A stretch of DNA of 64,000 bases from Amycolatopsis rubida (GCF_900115345.1 NZ_FOWC01000026.1:1-64000); one strand, 5' to 3'; shown: positions 43,344 to 52,267, counted from the first letter of the stretch. The notes: generated by a model not told the origin, from the sequence alone. A program made the numbers and translations.

Positions 43344-44030
43344 GTGTCCGAATCGGAAGCGGTCCGGTCGCCGCGTTGTTCGACGATCGCCTCCCCGCTC
43401 CGCGCGAAGGCGGCGAGCTGCCGCCGGTGGACTTGCCGCGGCGGATGTTCGCCGACAGCGAGGTCGTGGTCCACCGCGCGCCGAAGGTCGGCGAGACGGG
43501 GCACCGGCGCTCCATTGTGGACTTGGCCGCCGAGAAGTCCGGCCGGTCCGGGAAATTGGTGACTGTCCAGGTGCGCACGGAACTGTCCGGAATGGACGGA
43601 ACGCCAGGACATGCTCCACCGCGGGGCCGGGCCGTCCTCCGCGCCCGCATTCCCGGAAACCGCCGCCGCGCTGGAACCGGCGGGGTCGCCGTTCCGCCGG
43701 ACCGACCTGGGAGTTCGGCACCGATCCGACGCTGCTGACGCGGTTACCGCGAACGCGCACCGCATCCACTGCCACTGGCCGTACGCGACCCGGGTCGAAG
43801 GCTATCCCGGCCTGGTCGTGCACGGGCCGCTGATGGCGCTCACCGAGGTGCTGCGCCTCGACTCCCCTGCCTCGCGGGTGCGCTCGATCAGCCGCCGCTG
43901 TTCTGCGGACGGCCCGCGCGACTGCGGGCCAGCCCCGGCACCCGTTCAGTCGGCCCGTCCGGTCCGAGCACCAGCCTCGCCGTCGAGCTGGCCGAAGAAG
44001 GCGCGTGATCTGGCGGCGGTGTCCGAACCG
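43344..44030 (+). pseudogene. Decayed FAS1-like/MaoC-type acyl dehydratase
   Basis: GTG 43344 follows GAGGAA and starts a reading that soon breaks. Segments of a mesaconyl-C4-CoA hydratase/HTD2-like protein follow: FDDRLPAPREGGELPP joined directly to VDLPRRMFADSEVVV (about 35 residues missing), HRRSIVDLAAEKSGRSGKLV, and, after a frameshift near 43610, VTANAHRIHCHWPYATRVEG with YPGLVVHGPLMALTEVLRLD. The HRIHxxWPYATRVEGYPGLVVHGP region is the family hot-dog signature. The end is scrambled. Its position before an enoyl-CoA hydratase suggests a former operon. Confidence 0.78.
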
Positions 44031-44074
44031 ATGGCATTGTGGCGCAGGTGGTCCGGACGACGGAGGGAAGCTGA

Positions 44075-44887
44075 ATGAGCCGCTACGCGCAGTTCGAGAA
44101 CCTGCGGGTCGACGGGCCGGACGAGGACGGCGTGATCGAACTCGTCCTGGACGCTCCGCACCTCAACGCGGTCAGCGAAGCCGCGCACGGCGAACTCGCC
44201 GACATCTGGCGCGAGTTCGACCGCGACCCGGCGGTCAAGGTCGTCCTGCTCCGCGGCGAGGGCAAGGGATTCTCCGCGGGCGGGTCCTTCGACCTGGTCG
44301 AGAAGCTGGCCACCGACTTCGAGGCCCGCTCCCGCACCATGCGCGAGGCCCGCGACCTGGTCTACAACGTCATCGACTGCTCCAAGCCGACCGTCTCCGC
44401 GATCCACGGCCCGGCCGTCGGAGCAGGCCTGGTCGCCGGGCTGCTGTCGGACATCTCGGTTGCCGCCGCCAACGCCAAGATCATCGACGGCCACACCCGC
44501 CTCGGCGTCGCGGCGGGCGACCACGCGGCGGTGTGCTGGCCGCTGCTGTGCGGGATGGCGAAGGCCAAGTACTACCTGATGACCTGCCGTCCGATGACCG
44601 GCGCCGAGGCGGAACGGATCGGGCTGGTGTCGCTGTGCGTCGAGGAGGAGGCCGGGCTGCTGCCGACCGCGCGGGAGATCGCGCACGAGCTGGCCAACGG
44701 CGCGCCGAACGCGATCCGGTGGACCAAACAGAGCCTCAACCTCTGGTACCGCCAGCTCGCGGGCGCGATCTTCGATTCCTCGCTGGCGCTGGAGTTCTAC
44801 GGCTTCGCCGGTCCCGAGGTCCGCGAAGGCCTCGCCTCGCACCGAGAACGCCGCAAGCCGGACTTCACCCGGGTCCACGAGTCCTAA
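44075..44887 (+). CDS. Enoyl-CoA hydratase/isomerase family protein
   Basis: 270 residues of the crotonase fold. Oxyanion-hole regions are LLRGEGKGFSAGGSFDLVEK and SAIHGPAVGAGLVAGLLSDI. The catalytic segment is IIDGHTRLGVAAGDHAAVCW, where a Gly-Asp pair replaces the usual Glu. The C-terminal helix NAIRWTKQSLNLWYRQLA aids trimerisation. It should act on an acyl-CoA double bond; the exact substrate is unknown. The gene follows the decayed dehydratase remnant by about 45 bp and is convergent with a GntR gene. Confidence 0.88.
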   Translation: MSRYAQFENLRVDGPDEDGVIELVLDAPHLNAVSEAAHGELADIWREFDRDPAVKVVLLRGEGKGFSAGGSFDLVEKLATDFEARSRTMREARDLVYNVIDCSKPTVSAIHGPAVGAGLVAGLLSDISVAAANAKIIDGHTRLGVAAGDHAAVCWPLLCGMAKAKYYLMTCRPMTGAEAERIGLVSLCVEEEAGLLPTAREIAHELANGAPNAIRWTKQSLNLWYRQLAGAIFDSSLALEFYGFAGPEVREGLASHRERRKPDFTRVHES

Positions 44888-44896
44888 GCAGACTGT

Positions 44897-45661
44897 CTAC
44901 TGCGGACCGTGCGTCAGCGGGAGATTAAAGGAATACCGCGACGCCCGGTAAACGTGCGAGCCATACTCGACTACCCGGCCAGTTTCGTCGTACGTGGTGC
45001 GCTGCATGGTCAACAACGCCGCACCAGGCGTTTCGCCCAGCAGCTCCGCGTCCTCCTCGGTCGCCAGCCGCGCGCCGATGCTCTGCTGCGCCGAATGCAG
45101 CCGGACCCCCGTTTGCCGCAGCAGCTGGTAGAGCCCTCGGGAGCGCAGTTCGCCGTCATCGACGTCGAGGACGCCGTCCGGGAGGCAGTTGTTCATGATC
45201 GCCAACGGCTCTCCTCCCGTGCGGCGGATCCGCTTCAGCCGGCGGACCCGCCGCAGCTCGGGAGCCTCCAGCAGCGCGGCGAGGTCGGCGTCCGCCGGTT
45301 CCACGCGGTTGACGAGCACCTCCGACGAAGGCTTCTCGCCCAGCCCGGCGAGGTCGTCGAACAGGCTGCTCAGCCGCAGCGGACGGGCGACCTTCGTGCG
45401 CACGACCTGGGTGCCGACACCGCGTTTGCGCACCAGCAAACCCTGGTTGACCAGCGACTGGATCGCCTGCCGCACGGTCGGCCGCGACAGCCGCAGCCCT
45501 GCCGCGAGGTCGAGTTCGTTCGCCAGCCGCGAGCCCGCGGGGAGGCGGCCGTCGTCGATCGCGGCCCGCAGCTGGCGCGCGACCTGGAAGTACAGCGGCT
45601 CGGGGCTCGCCGGGTCCACCGCGATCCCGCGGACCGGGTCCCAGGCCGGGCTGGTGCTCAT
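44897..45661 (-). CDS. GntR family regulator with UTRA domain
   Basis: 254 residues. The wHTH domain is PLYFQVARQLRAAIDDGRLP, GSRLANELDLAAGLRLSRPT and VRQAIQSLVNQGLLVRKRGV. A UTRA effector domain follows (RVRRLKRIRRTGGEPLAIMN, TEEDAELLGETPGAALLTMQ). It is divergent from the iolC-led operon, and the TGTC-TT-GACA site lies in the spacer. That makes it the probable repressor of inositol catabolism, relieved by a pathway sugar acid, as for other inositol GntR/UTRA regulators. Confidence 0.9.
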   Translation of the reverse strand: MSTSPAWDPVRGIAVDPASPEPLYFQVARQLRAAIDDGRLPAGSRLANELDLAAGLRLSRPTVRQAIQSLVNQGLLVRKRGVGTQVVRTKVARPLRLSSLFDDLAGLGEKPSSEVLVNRVEPADADLAALLEAPELRRVRRLKRIRRTGGEPLAIMNNCLPDGVLDVDDGELRSRGLYQLLRQTGVRLHSAQQSIGARLATEEDAELLGETPGAALLTMQRTTYDETGRVVEYGSHVYRASRYSFNLPLTHGPQ

Positions 45662-45690
45662 CGCCGCAGCCTACCTCGTGCATGTCCGTA

Positions 45691-45700
45691 TGTCTTGACA
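45691..45700. promoter_or_regulatory. Candidate GntR operator TGTC-TT-GACA
   Basis: A 10-bp inverted repeat in the spacer between the GntR/UTRA gene and iolC. It contains TTGACA, a consensus -35 hexamer for iolC. HutC/UTRA-type regulators favour TGTC/GACA half-sites. Confidence 0.5.
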
Positions 45701-45751
45701 AAGTCATCGGGCACGGGGCACGGTCGGAGCACAGCCTGCGAGGAGGACGCG

Positions 45752-46699
45752 ATGACCACGGGGTTCGACCTCGTCACGATGGGCCGGATCGGGGTGGACC
45801 TCTATCCGCTGCAGACCGGCGTCGGCCTGGAAGACGTCACCTCGTTCGGCAAATACCTCGGCGGCAGCGCGACCAACGTCGCCGTCGCCGCCGCCCGGTA
45901 CGGCCGCGCCTGCGCGGTGATCACCAAGACCGGCGACGACCCGTTCGGCCGATTCCTGCGCCGCGCGCTCGCCGGATACGGCGTGGCCGACCGGTTCGTC
46001 GGGACCTCGCCGCACCTGCCGACGCCGGTGACGTTCTGCGAGGTCTTCCCGCCGGACGATTTCCCGCTCTACTTCTACCGTTTCCCGAAAGCCCCCGACC
46101 TCGACCTCTCCCCCGGCGAACTCGACCTGGCCGCGATCCGCTCCGCGAAAGTCTTCTGGGCGACGGTGACCGGGCTGTCGCAGGAACCTAGCCGTTCGGC
46201 CACGCTCGCCGCGCTGGAGGCCCGCGGCCGCAAGGGAATCACCGTGCTCGACCTCGACTACCGGCCGATGTTCTGGGAGTCCCGCGAGCAGGCGCGCGAA
46301 TGGGTCGGCAAGGCACTGGACCACGCGACGGTCGCGGTCGGCAACCTCGACGAATGCGAGACCGCGGTGGCGTTGCGCGAGCCTCGGGAAGCGGCGAAAG
46401 CGTTGCGGGACAAGGGTATCTCGCTCGCGGTGGTGAAGCAGGGGCCGAAGGGCGTGCTCGCGGCGGACGACACCGGCGAGGTCGAGGTGCCGCCGGTGCC
46501 GGTGGAGGTGGTCAACGGTCTCGGCGCGGGTGACGCGTTCGGCGGCGCGCTGGTGCACGGACTGCTGGCGGGCTGGGGCACCGAGCGGATCATGCGGTTC
46601 GCGAACGCGGCGGGCGCGCACGTCGCCGGCGAACTCGCCTGTTCGGACGCGATGCCGACGGAAGACCAGGTACTGCGCAGGCTCGGAGGCACGAAATGA
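45752..46699 (+). CDS. iolC: 5-dehydro-2-deoxygluconokinase
   Basis: 315-residue PfkB/ribokinase-family sugar kinase. It starts FDLVTMGRIGVDLYPLQTGV, with the sugar-binding GGSATNVAVAAARYG and the catalytic-loop signature VNGLGAGDAFGGALVHGLL holding the base Asp. Together with iolB and iolD downstream, this identifies IolC, which phosphorylates 2-deoxy-5-keto-D-gluconate. ATG 45752 has a strong AGGAGG 7 nt upstream. It overlaps the aldolase-like gene by 4 bp and leads the operon. Confidence 0.93.
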   Translation: MTTGFDLVTMGRIGVDLYPLQTGVGLEDVTSFGKYLGGSATNVAVAAARYGRACAVITKTGDDPFGRFLRRALAGYGVADRFVGTSPHLPTPVTFCEVFPPDDFPLYFYRFPKAPDLDLSPGELDLAAIRSAKVFWATVTGLSQEPSRSATLAALEARGRKGITVLDLDYRPMFWESREQAREWVGKALDHATVAVGNLDECETAVALREPREAAKALRDKGISLAVVKQGPKGVLAADDTGEVEVPPVPVEVVNGLGAGDAFGGALVHGLLAGWGTERIMRFANAAGAHVAGELACSDAMPTEDQVLRRLGGTK

Positions 46700-47562
46700 A
46701 CACCGTCGAGCGGATCGTCGCCAAACGAGTGCACGACCCGGGCGCGATCGCCGAAGCCGCCGCCACGCGGATACGGGCGAAATCGCCGTTCAACGACAAA
46801 GGCGCGGCGATGATCATCGCCGCCGACCACCCCGCCCGGGGCGCGACCGCCGTCGGCGCGGATCCGCTGGCGATGGCCGGCCGCGGCGAACTGCTGGAGC
46901 GGCTGTGCCTCGCGCTCGAACGCCCGGGCGTCACCGGCGTGCTCGCGACCCCGGACGTGATCGACGATCTGCTGCTGCTCGGCGTGCTGGACGGCAAGAC
47001 GGTGCTCGGGTCGATGAACCGCACCGGACTGGCCGGGTCGAGCTTCGAGATCGACGACCGGTTCGCCTGCTACGACGCGGAAACCATCGCGCGCATGCGG
47101 TTCGACGGCGGAAAGATGCTCACCCGGATCTGCCTGGCCGATCCGGCGACACCGAGCGTGCTGGAGAACACCGCGAAGGCCATCGACTCGCTCGCCGACC
47201 GGAAACTGCTCGCGATGGTCGAGCCGTTCCTGTCCGGATGGATCGACGGGAAGATCAAGAACGACCTCTCCCCCGAGGCAGTGATCCGGTCCATCACGAT
47301 CGCCTCCGGCCTCGGCCGGTCTTCGGCCTACACCTGGCTGAAGCTGCCGGTGGTCCCTGACATGGAGCGGGTGCTGGCCGCCTCGACGCTGCCCGCGGTG
47401 CTGCTCGGCGGCGAGGTGACCGACCCGGACGCGGCGTTCGCGTCCTGGCAGGAGGCGCTGGCGTTGCCGACGGTGCAGGGTTTGGTGGTCGGGCGGTCGC
47501 TGCTCTATCCGCACGACGGCGACGTGGCCAAAGCGGTCGATACGGCGGTGGGGTTGCGGTGA
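46696..47562 (+). CDS. Cgl0159-type (beta/alpha)8 aldolase of inositol catabolism
   Basis: 288 residues with a TIM-barrel pattern: AAMIIAADHPARGATAVGAD (first strand), GVTGVLATPDVIDDLLLLGV, LLAMVEPFLSGWIDG and LPAVLLGGEVTD near the C-terminus. This family lies between iolC and iolB in many actinobacteria and probably acts as the aldolase that splits the phosphorylated ketodeoxygluconate, as IolJ does in Bacillus. It overlaps both neighbours by 4 bp. The enzymatic role is inferred from position. Confidence 0.82.
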   Translation: MNTVERIVAKRVHDPGAIAEAAATRIRAKSPFNDKGAAMIIAADHPARGATAVGADPLAMAGRGELLERLCLALERPGVTGVLATPDVIDDLLLLGVLDGKTVLGSMNRTGLAGSSFEIDDRFACYDAETIARMRFDGGKMLTRICLADPATPSVLENTAKAIDSLADRKLLAMVEPFLSGWIDGKIKNDLSPEAVIRSITIASGLGRSSAYTWLKLPVVPDMERVLAASTLPAVLLGGEVTDPDAAFASWQEALALPTVQGLVVGRSLLYPHDGDVAKAVDTAVGLR

Positions 47563-48365
47563 ACCAGTTCAGTCTCGAAATCACTCCCGAATCGGCGGGA
47601 TGGGGCTACTCCGGCCTGCGCGTGCTGGAACTCGACGGCGCCGAGACCGTCTCCACCGGAGACGCGGAAACGCTCGTGCTTCCGCTGTCCGGCAGCTGCT
47701 CGGTGTCGGTCGCCGGTGAAACGTTCGAGCTGGCCGGGCGTACCGGCGTCTTCGACGCGGTCACCGATTTCGCTTACCTGCCAAGGGATGCCGAAGCGGT
47801 CGTGACCGGCCGAGGCAGGTTCGCCCTGCCCTCGGCGAAGACCTCGAAGCGACTGCCCGCCCGCTACGGGCCCGCCGGCGGTGTGCCGACCGAACTGCGC
47901 GGTGCCGGAAACTGCAGCCGCCAGGTCAACAACTACTGCCTGCCGCACACCTTCGACGCCGACCAGCTGCTCGTCTGCGAAGTCCTCACCCCGGGCGGGA
48001 ACTGGTCGTCCTATCCGCCGCACAAGCACGACGAGGCGCGCGAGGGCGAAAGCGAACTCGAAGAGATCTACTACTTCGAGGTCGCCGGCGGCGGGATGGG
48101 CTACCAGCGCGTCTACGGCACTCCGGAGCGCCCGATCGACGTCCTGGAAGAGGTCCGCAGCGGCGACGTCGTGCTGATCCCGCACGGCTGGCACGGCCCG
48201 TCGATGGCCGCGCCCGGCTACGACCTGTACTACCTCAACGTGATGGCCGGTCCCGGCCCCGAGCGGGCGTGGCTGATCTGCGACGACCCCGCGCACGCCT
48301 GGGTGCGCCAGAGCTGGGAATCGCACGACGTCGATCCGCGGCTGCCGTTCGGAGGCCCGCGATGA
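47559..48365 (+). CDS. iolB: 5-deoxy-glucuronate isomerase
   Basis: 268-residue bicupin. The C-terminal cupin has the metal-binding YPPHKHDEAREGESELEEIY (His-x-His plus Glu) and a later VLIPHGWHGPSMAAPGYDLY, the IolB signature. It converts 5-deoxy-glucuronate to 2-deoxy-5-keto-gluconate. GTG 47559 overlaps the aldolase stop, and its own stop overlaps the iolD start (ATGA). The NNYCLPHTFDADQLLVCEVL segment is also family-typical. Confidence 0.95.
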   Translation: MNQFSLEITPESAGWGYSGLRVLELDGAETVSTGDAETLVLPLSGSCSVSVAGETFELAGRTGVFDAVTDFAYLPRDAEAVVTGRGRFALPSAKTSKRLPARYGPAGGVPTELRGAGNCSRQVNNYCLPHTFDADQLLVCEVLTPGGNWSSYPPHKHDEAREGESELEEIYYFEVAGGGMGYQRVYGTPERPIDVLEEVRSGDVVLIPHGWHGPSMAAPGYDLYYLNVMAGPGPERAWLICDDPAHAWVRQSWESHDVDPRLPFGGPR

Positions 48366-50221
48366 GGCTGACCACCGCGCAAGCCCTGGTGCGATTTCTG
48401 GCCAGCCAGTACTCCGAACGCGACGGCGTCGAACACCGGCTGATTCCCGGCTGTTTCGGGATTTTCGGACACGGCAACGTCGCCGGACTCGGCCAGGCGC
48501 TGCTGCAAGCCGCGCACAGCGGGACTTTCCCCTACTACCTCGCCCGCAACGAACAAGGCCAGGTCCACTCCGCGACCGCGTTCGCGAAAATGCGCAACCG
48601 GCTCCAGACGTTCGCCTGCACCGCGTCCACCGGCCCCGGGTCGACGAACATGATCACCGGAGCCGCGCTGGCGACCACGAACCGGCTGCCCGTGCTGCTC
48701 TTGCCGAGTGACGTTTTCGCCGGCCGCGGCCCGGATCCGGTGCTCCAGCAACTGGAAGACCCGCGCTACGGCGACGTCTCGGTGAACGACGCGTTCCGCC
48801 CGGTGTCGAAGTACTTCGACCGGATCACCCGGCCCGAACAGCTCATCCCCGCCGCGCTCGCCGCGATGCGCGTGCTGACCGACTCGGTCGAGACCGGTGC
48901 CGTCACGCTCGCCCTGCCGCAAGACGTCCAGGCCGAAGCCTACGACTGGCCCGAGGACTTCTTCCGCCGCCGCGTCTGGCACATCGACCGCGCGATGCCC
49001 GCTCCGGAAGCGCTCGGCCGCGCGGTGGACCTGCTGCGCGCCGCGAAAGCACCACTGATCGTCTCGGGCGGTGGCGTCGTCTACTCCGAGGCTTGGGAGC
49101 AACTCCGCGCTTTCGCCGCCGCGACCGGGATTCCCGTCGCCGACACGCACGCGGGCAAGGGAGCGGTGCCGTGGGACCACCCGTGCGCGGTCGGCGGGCT
49201 CGGCTCCACCGGTGCTTCCGCCGCGAACGCGCTGGCCGCGGATGCCGATGTGGTGCTGGGCATTGGTACGCGGTACAGCGATTTCACCACCGCTTCGCAC
49301 ACCGTCTTCGGCAACCCGGACGTGCGGTTCGTGAACCTCAACGTCGCCCGGTTCGACGCCGCGAAGCACTCCGCCGAGATGGTGGTCGCCGACGCCCGAC
49401 GCGGTTTGGAAGCCTTGTCGGCCGCGCTGTCCGGCTGGCAGGTCTCCGGCGCTTACCGCGCGCGGACCCGGCGGCTCGCCGACGAATGGAACCGCGCCGC
49501 CGACGCCTGTTTCGGCCTCGGGCACGCTCCCCTGCCCGCGCAGACCGAGATCCTCGGTGCGCTGAACCGTTCGCTGGACGACCGCGACGTCGTGATCAAC
49601 GCCGCCGGTTCCATGCCCGGCGACTTGCAAATGCTGTGGCGGGCACGGGATCCCAAGGCGTACCAGGTGGAGTACGCGTACTCGTGCATGGGATACGAGA
49701 TCGCCGCGGGCGTCGGGGTGAAGCTGGCCGCGCCGGACCGCGAGGCGGTCGTGCTGGTCGGCGACGGTTCGTACCTGATGATGGCGCAGGAAATCGTCAC
49801 GATGATCGCCGAACGGCTCAAGGTGATCATCGTGCTGGTGCAGAATCACGGATTCGCTTCGATCGGGTCGCTGTCGGAATCGCTGGGCTCGCAACGGTTC
49901 GGCACGTCCTACCGCTATCGCGCCGAGAACGGCCTGCTGGAGGGCGACGTGCTGCCGGTCGACCTCGCGGCCAACGCGGCCAGCCTCGGCGCGACCGTCC
50001 TGCGGGCGTCTACTGTGGACGAATTCCGGGCGGCGGTGAAGCAGGCGAAGGCGAATCCGGTGACGACGGTCGTGCACGTGGCGACGGATCCGCTCGCGCC
50101 CGATCCGCCGGGGTCGGCCTGGTGGGAGGTGCCGGTGAGCGAGGTGTCCGATGTGGACTCCACTCGGGCGGCTTACGAGACGTATGTCGCGGAGAAGCGG
50201 AACCAGCGGCGTTACCTTTGA
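48362..50221 (+). CDS. iolD: 3D-(3,5/4)-trihydroxycyclohexane-1,2-dione hydrolase
   Basis: 619-residue thiamine-diphosphate enzyme. The N-terminal domain begins MRLTTAQALVRFLASQYSER and has GCFGIFGHGNVAGLGQALLQ. The cofactor-binding region is AVVLVGDGSYLMMAQEIVTM with the later IIVLVQNHGFASIGSLSESL supplying the Asn ligand. IolD opens the trihydroxycyclohexanedione ring to 5-deoxy-glucuronate, the IolB substrate. The operon here lacks iolE, iolG and iolA, so these must be encoded elsewhere. The stop is followed by a short hairpin. Confidence 0.95.
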   Translation: MRLTTAQALVRFLASQYSERDGVEHRLIPGCFGIFGHGNVAGLGQALLQAAHSGTFPYYLARNEQGQVHSATAFAKMRNRLQTFACTASTGPGSTNMITGAALATTNRLPVLLLPSDVFAGRGPDPVLQQLEDPRYGDVSVNDAFRPVSKYFDRITRPEQLIPAALAAMRVLTDSVETGAVTLALPQDVQAEAYDWPEDFFRRRVWHIDRAMPAPEALGRAVDLLRAAKAPLIVSGGGVVYSEAWEQLRAFAAATGIPVADTHAGKGAVPWDHPCAVGGLGSTGASAANALAADADVVLGIGTRYSDFTTASHTVFGNPDVRFVNLNVARFDAAKHSAEMVVADARRGLEALSAALSGWQVSGAYRARTRRLADEWNRAADACFGLGHAPLPAQTEILGALNRSLDDRDVVINAAGSMPGDLQMLWRARDPKAYQVEYAYSCMGYEIAAGVGVKLAAPDREAVVLVGDGSYLMMAQEIVTMIAERLKVIIVLVQNHGFASIGSLSESLGSQRFGTSYRYRAENGLLEGDVLPVDLAANAASLGATVLRASTVDEFRAAVKQAKANPVTTVVHVATDPLAPDPPGSAWWEVPVSEVSDVDSTRAAYETYVAEKRNQRRYL

Positions 50222-50235
50222 CCCCACGATGGGGT
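50221..50235 (+). terminator. Hairpin after iolD
   Basis: ACCCCA-CGA-TGGGGT follows directly on the iolD stop codon: a 6-bp GC-rich stem with a 3-nt loop, likely ending the inositol operon. No T-run. Confidence 0.45.
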
Positions 50236-50314
50236 TCCCCTCACGTACGTTCGCACCGGTCCCGCCGCGGAAGCTTCGGTCCGCACCGAAGCGTTCCCGC
50301 GCCACGATTGTCCC

Positions 50315-51661
50315 GTGACCGCACCGACCTCCGCACGCAGGCAACGGCTCGCGCTGCTCGCGCTCTGCCTCCCCTTCTTCATCGTCCAGCTCGACGCGAC
50401 CGTGGTGAACGTCGCCGTCGAAGCGATCCGGCGCGACCTCGGCGGCGGGCTGGGCGGTGAACAATGGGTGATCGCCAGCTACACCGTCGCACTGGCCGCG
50501 GGCATGCTCACCGCGGGCTCGCTCGGCGACCGTTACGGCGCGCGACGGGTCTGCGTGCTGGGGACCGTCGTGTTCGGTGTCGGCTCCGCGCTGTGTTCGC
50601 TCGCTCCGACCCTTCCGGTGCTGGTCGTCGCGCGGACGCTGCAGGGCGTCGGCGCGGCCGCGCTGCTGCCGTGTTCGCTCGCGCTGATCGTCCGCCAGTT
50701 CCCGGAACCGCGGGCCCGGGCGCACGCGCTCGGCCTGTGGGGCGGCATCGCGGCCATCGGGCTCGCGACCGGACCGGTGGCGGGCGGCGTGCTCATCGCG
50801 CTGGTCGACTGGCGGGCGATCTTCTGGGTCAATGTTCCGTTCGCCGCCCTCGCCATCGCGCTGACCTGCCAGTACGTCGTCGAGTCCCCGCCGAGGGAGC
50901 GTCGCCTCGATCCGTACGGGCTCGTCCTCGGCACCGTCGCCCTCTCCGCGCTCGCCGGCGGGCTGATCCAGGTCGGCCGCTCCGGCTGGGCACTTCCGCT
51001 GATCGCCGCCGGATCGCTGACCGGCCTCGCGTTCGTCCTGGCCGAGCGGCGGCGGCGCGACCCGATGCTGCCGCTGGCGATCTTCTCGTCCCGTCCGTTC
51101 TCCGCGGCGAGCACCGCCGGGCTGCTCTTCAATTTCTGCTTGTACGGCACCCTGCTCTGCCTGTCGCTGTACCTCCAGGGCCCGCTGCACCAGTCCGCGT
51201 TCGCGACCGGCATGCTGACGCTCCCGCTCACCGTCACGGTCGGCCTCGGAGCCACCGCCAGCGGACGGCTCACCGCCCGTTTCGGCGCCCGCGTCCCGAT
51301 GCTGACCGGGTTCAGCCTCGCCGGGCTCGGCGCGATCCTGCTGGTCGCGGCCGATTCCCTGCCGCTGGTGCTGGCCGGCGGCGTGGTGCTGTGCTGTTGC
51401 TCGATCGCGATGCCCGCGATGACCTCGGTCGCGATGTCGACGCCTCCCGAGGAGCACACCGGACTGGCCAGCGGGGTGTTGAACACCGCCCGGCAGACCG
51501 GTGGCGCTCTCGGCACCGCGGTGCTGGGCACGCTGCTCACCGCGGGCTCGGCGATGTCGCTGAGCGTCCCGATGACCGTGGTCGCCCTCGGTTACGCCGC
51601 GGCGGTCGGGTGCACCCTGCTGGCCACCCGGCCGCGGGACCTTGCGGCCCTACCTCGCTGA
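50315..51661 (+). CDS. MFS drug-exporter type transporter (DHA2 family)
   Basis: 448-residue protein with about 14 hydrophobic helices. Family motifs: the first helix with PFFIVQLDATVVNVAVEAIR (motif D1), SLGDRYGARRVCVLG (motif A), RTLQGVGAAALLPCSLAL (motif B) and GLWGGIAAIGLATGPVAGGV (motif C of antiporters). It should export a small molecule against protons. GTG 50315 is the start. Its 3' end overlaps a convergent acyltransferase remnant by 12 bp. No regulator is adjacent, and it is separate from the inositol operon. Confidence 0.92.
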   Translation: MTAPTSARRQRLALLALCLPFFIVQLDATVVNVAVEAIRRDLGGGLGGEQWVIASYTVALAAGMLTAGSLGDRYGARRVCVLGTVVFGVGSALCSLAPTLPVLVVARTLQGVGAAALLPCSLALIVRQFPEPRARAHALGLWGGIAAIGLATGPVAGGVLIALVDWRAIFWVNVPFAALAIALTCQYVVESPPRERRLDPYGLVLGTVALSALAGGLIQVGRSGWALPLIAAGSLTGLAFVLAERRRRDPMLPLAIFSSRPFSAASTAGLLFNFCLYGTLLCLSLYLQGPLHQSAFATGMLTLPLTVTVGLGATASGRLTARFGARVPMLTGFSLAGLGAILLVAADSLPLVLAGGVVLCCCSIAMPAMTSVAMSTPPEEHTGLASGVLNTARQTGGALGTAVLGTLLTAGSAMSLSVPMTVVALGYAAAVGCTLLATRPRDLAALPR

Positions 51662-51945
51662 CCCGGGGGGCACGAGCAGCGTCGCCCGGTGCACCAGCCA
51701 TTCCAGCGGACCGCGCCGCCGCCAGTGCCGCCACGCCGCCGAGGCGGCCAGCAGCACCGCGACCACGATCGCCAGGAACACGAGGGAGTACGGCTTCGGT
51801 ATCAGCTTCAAGGCCGCGAAATGCGCCGCGTACCAGGTGAAAGCCATCCCGCCGGCCGCGGCGAGCGGCCACAGCGCGCGGCGGCCGGAAGGGCGGTCCA
51901 AGGCGATCAGCAGTCCGCCGAGCAGCACCATCGCGACGCCGATCG
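51650..51945 (-). pseudogene. C-terminal remnant of a DUF1624/DUF418-type membrane acyltransferase
   Basis: About 95 residues remain: RAIGVAMVLLGGLLIALDRP, ALWPLAAAGGMAFTWYAAHF, then KPYSLVFLAIVVAVLLAASA and a stop. The GGMAFTWYAAHF block is the C-terminal signature of heparan-alpha-glucosaminide acetyltransferase-like DUF418/DUF1624 proteins, normally over 350 residues. The N-terminal part is missing; the reading meets the histidine kinase remnant at about 51945. A short product from ATG 51931 is possible but unlikely to work. Confidence 0.7.
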
Positions 51946-52085
51946 CGCGGGGCGGCGGGCACGGGCTGGGGCTGACGATCGCCGTCGCGCAGGCGCGGGT
52001 GCTGGGAGCGGAGCTGGAATTCGGAAACCTCCCCGACGGCGGGGCGCGGGCAATGCTCCGGCTGCCCGGCTCAATCCGTGCCTGA
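51945..52085 (+). pseudogene. C-terminal remnant of a histidine kinase
   Basis: The last 45 or so residues of a HATPase domain: HGLGLTIAVAQARVLGAELE, then FGNLPDGGARAMLRLPGS and the stop at 52083-52085. GHGLGL is the G2 box of sensor kinases. Everything N-terminal is gone and no start codon serves the fragment. It abuts, head-on, the acyltransferase remnant on the other strand, which marks a deletion junction. Confidence 0.72.
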
Positions 52086-52103
52086 CCGATCTCCCACGCG
52101 GCC

Positions 52104-52168
52104 CCGGTGAACGGTCGTGCGGGCCACCCTCGGGGAATCTGATTCCGTCCGGGTTCCCCTCACTGACA
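52104..52168. repeat. Degenerate palindrome with core GGAATCTGATTCCG
   Basis: The third copy of the palindrome family: a CGGGGAATCTGATTCCG-like core around 52131-52147 with flanks that pair only partly (about 17 of 27 positions). It lies between the kinase remnant and the mannosidase promoter. Confidence 0.6.
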
Positions 52169-52267
52169 GCGGCGGGGGCGGAAGCTGTCCGGTTGTCGGG
52201 CTTCTCAAACCCCCGCCGGGATGACAAGCTGCTCACCAGCCGGTCGGCTCCGCACCGGCTCGCTTGA

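Noticed and set aside
44880..44905. GCAGA..TCTACTGC inverted repeat as an operator
   Set aside because: It lies between convergent 3' ends, so a weak terminator is more likely; the arms are short and imperfect.
48230..51457. 1075-residue minus-strand frame opposite iolD and the MFS gene
   Set aside because: Exact antisense of two well-supported genes; product is His/Gln/Arg/Gly-rich with no domain.
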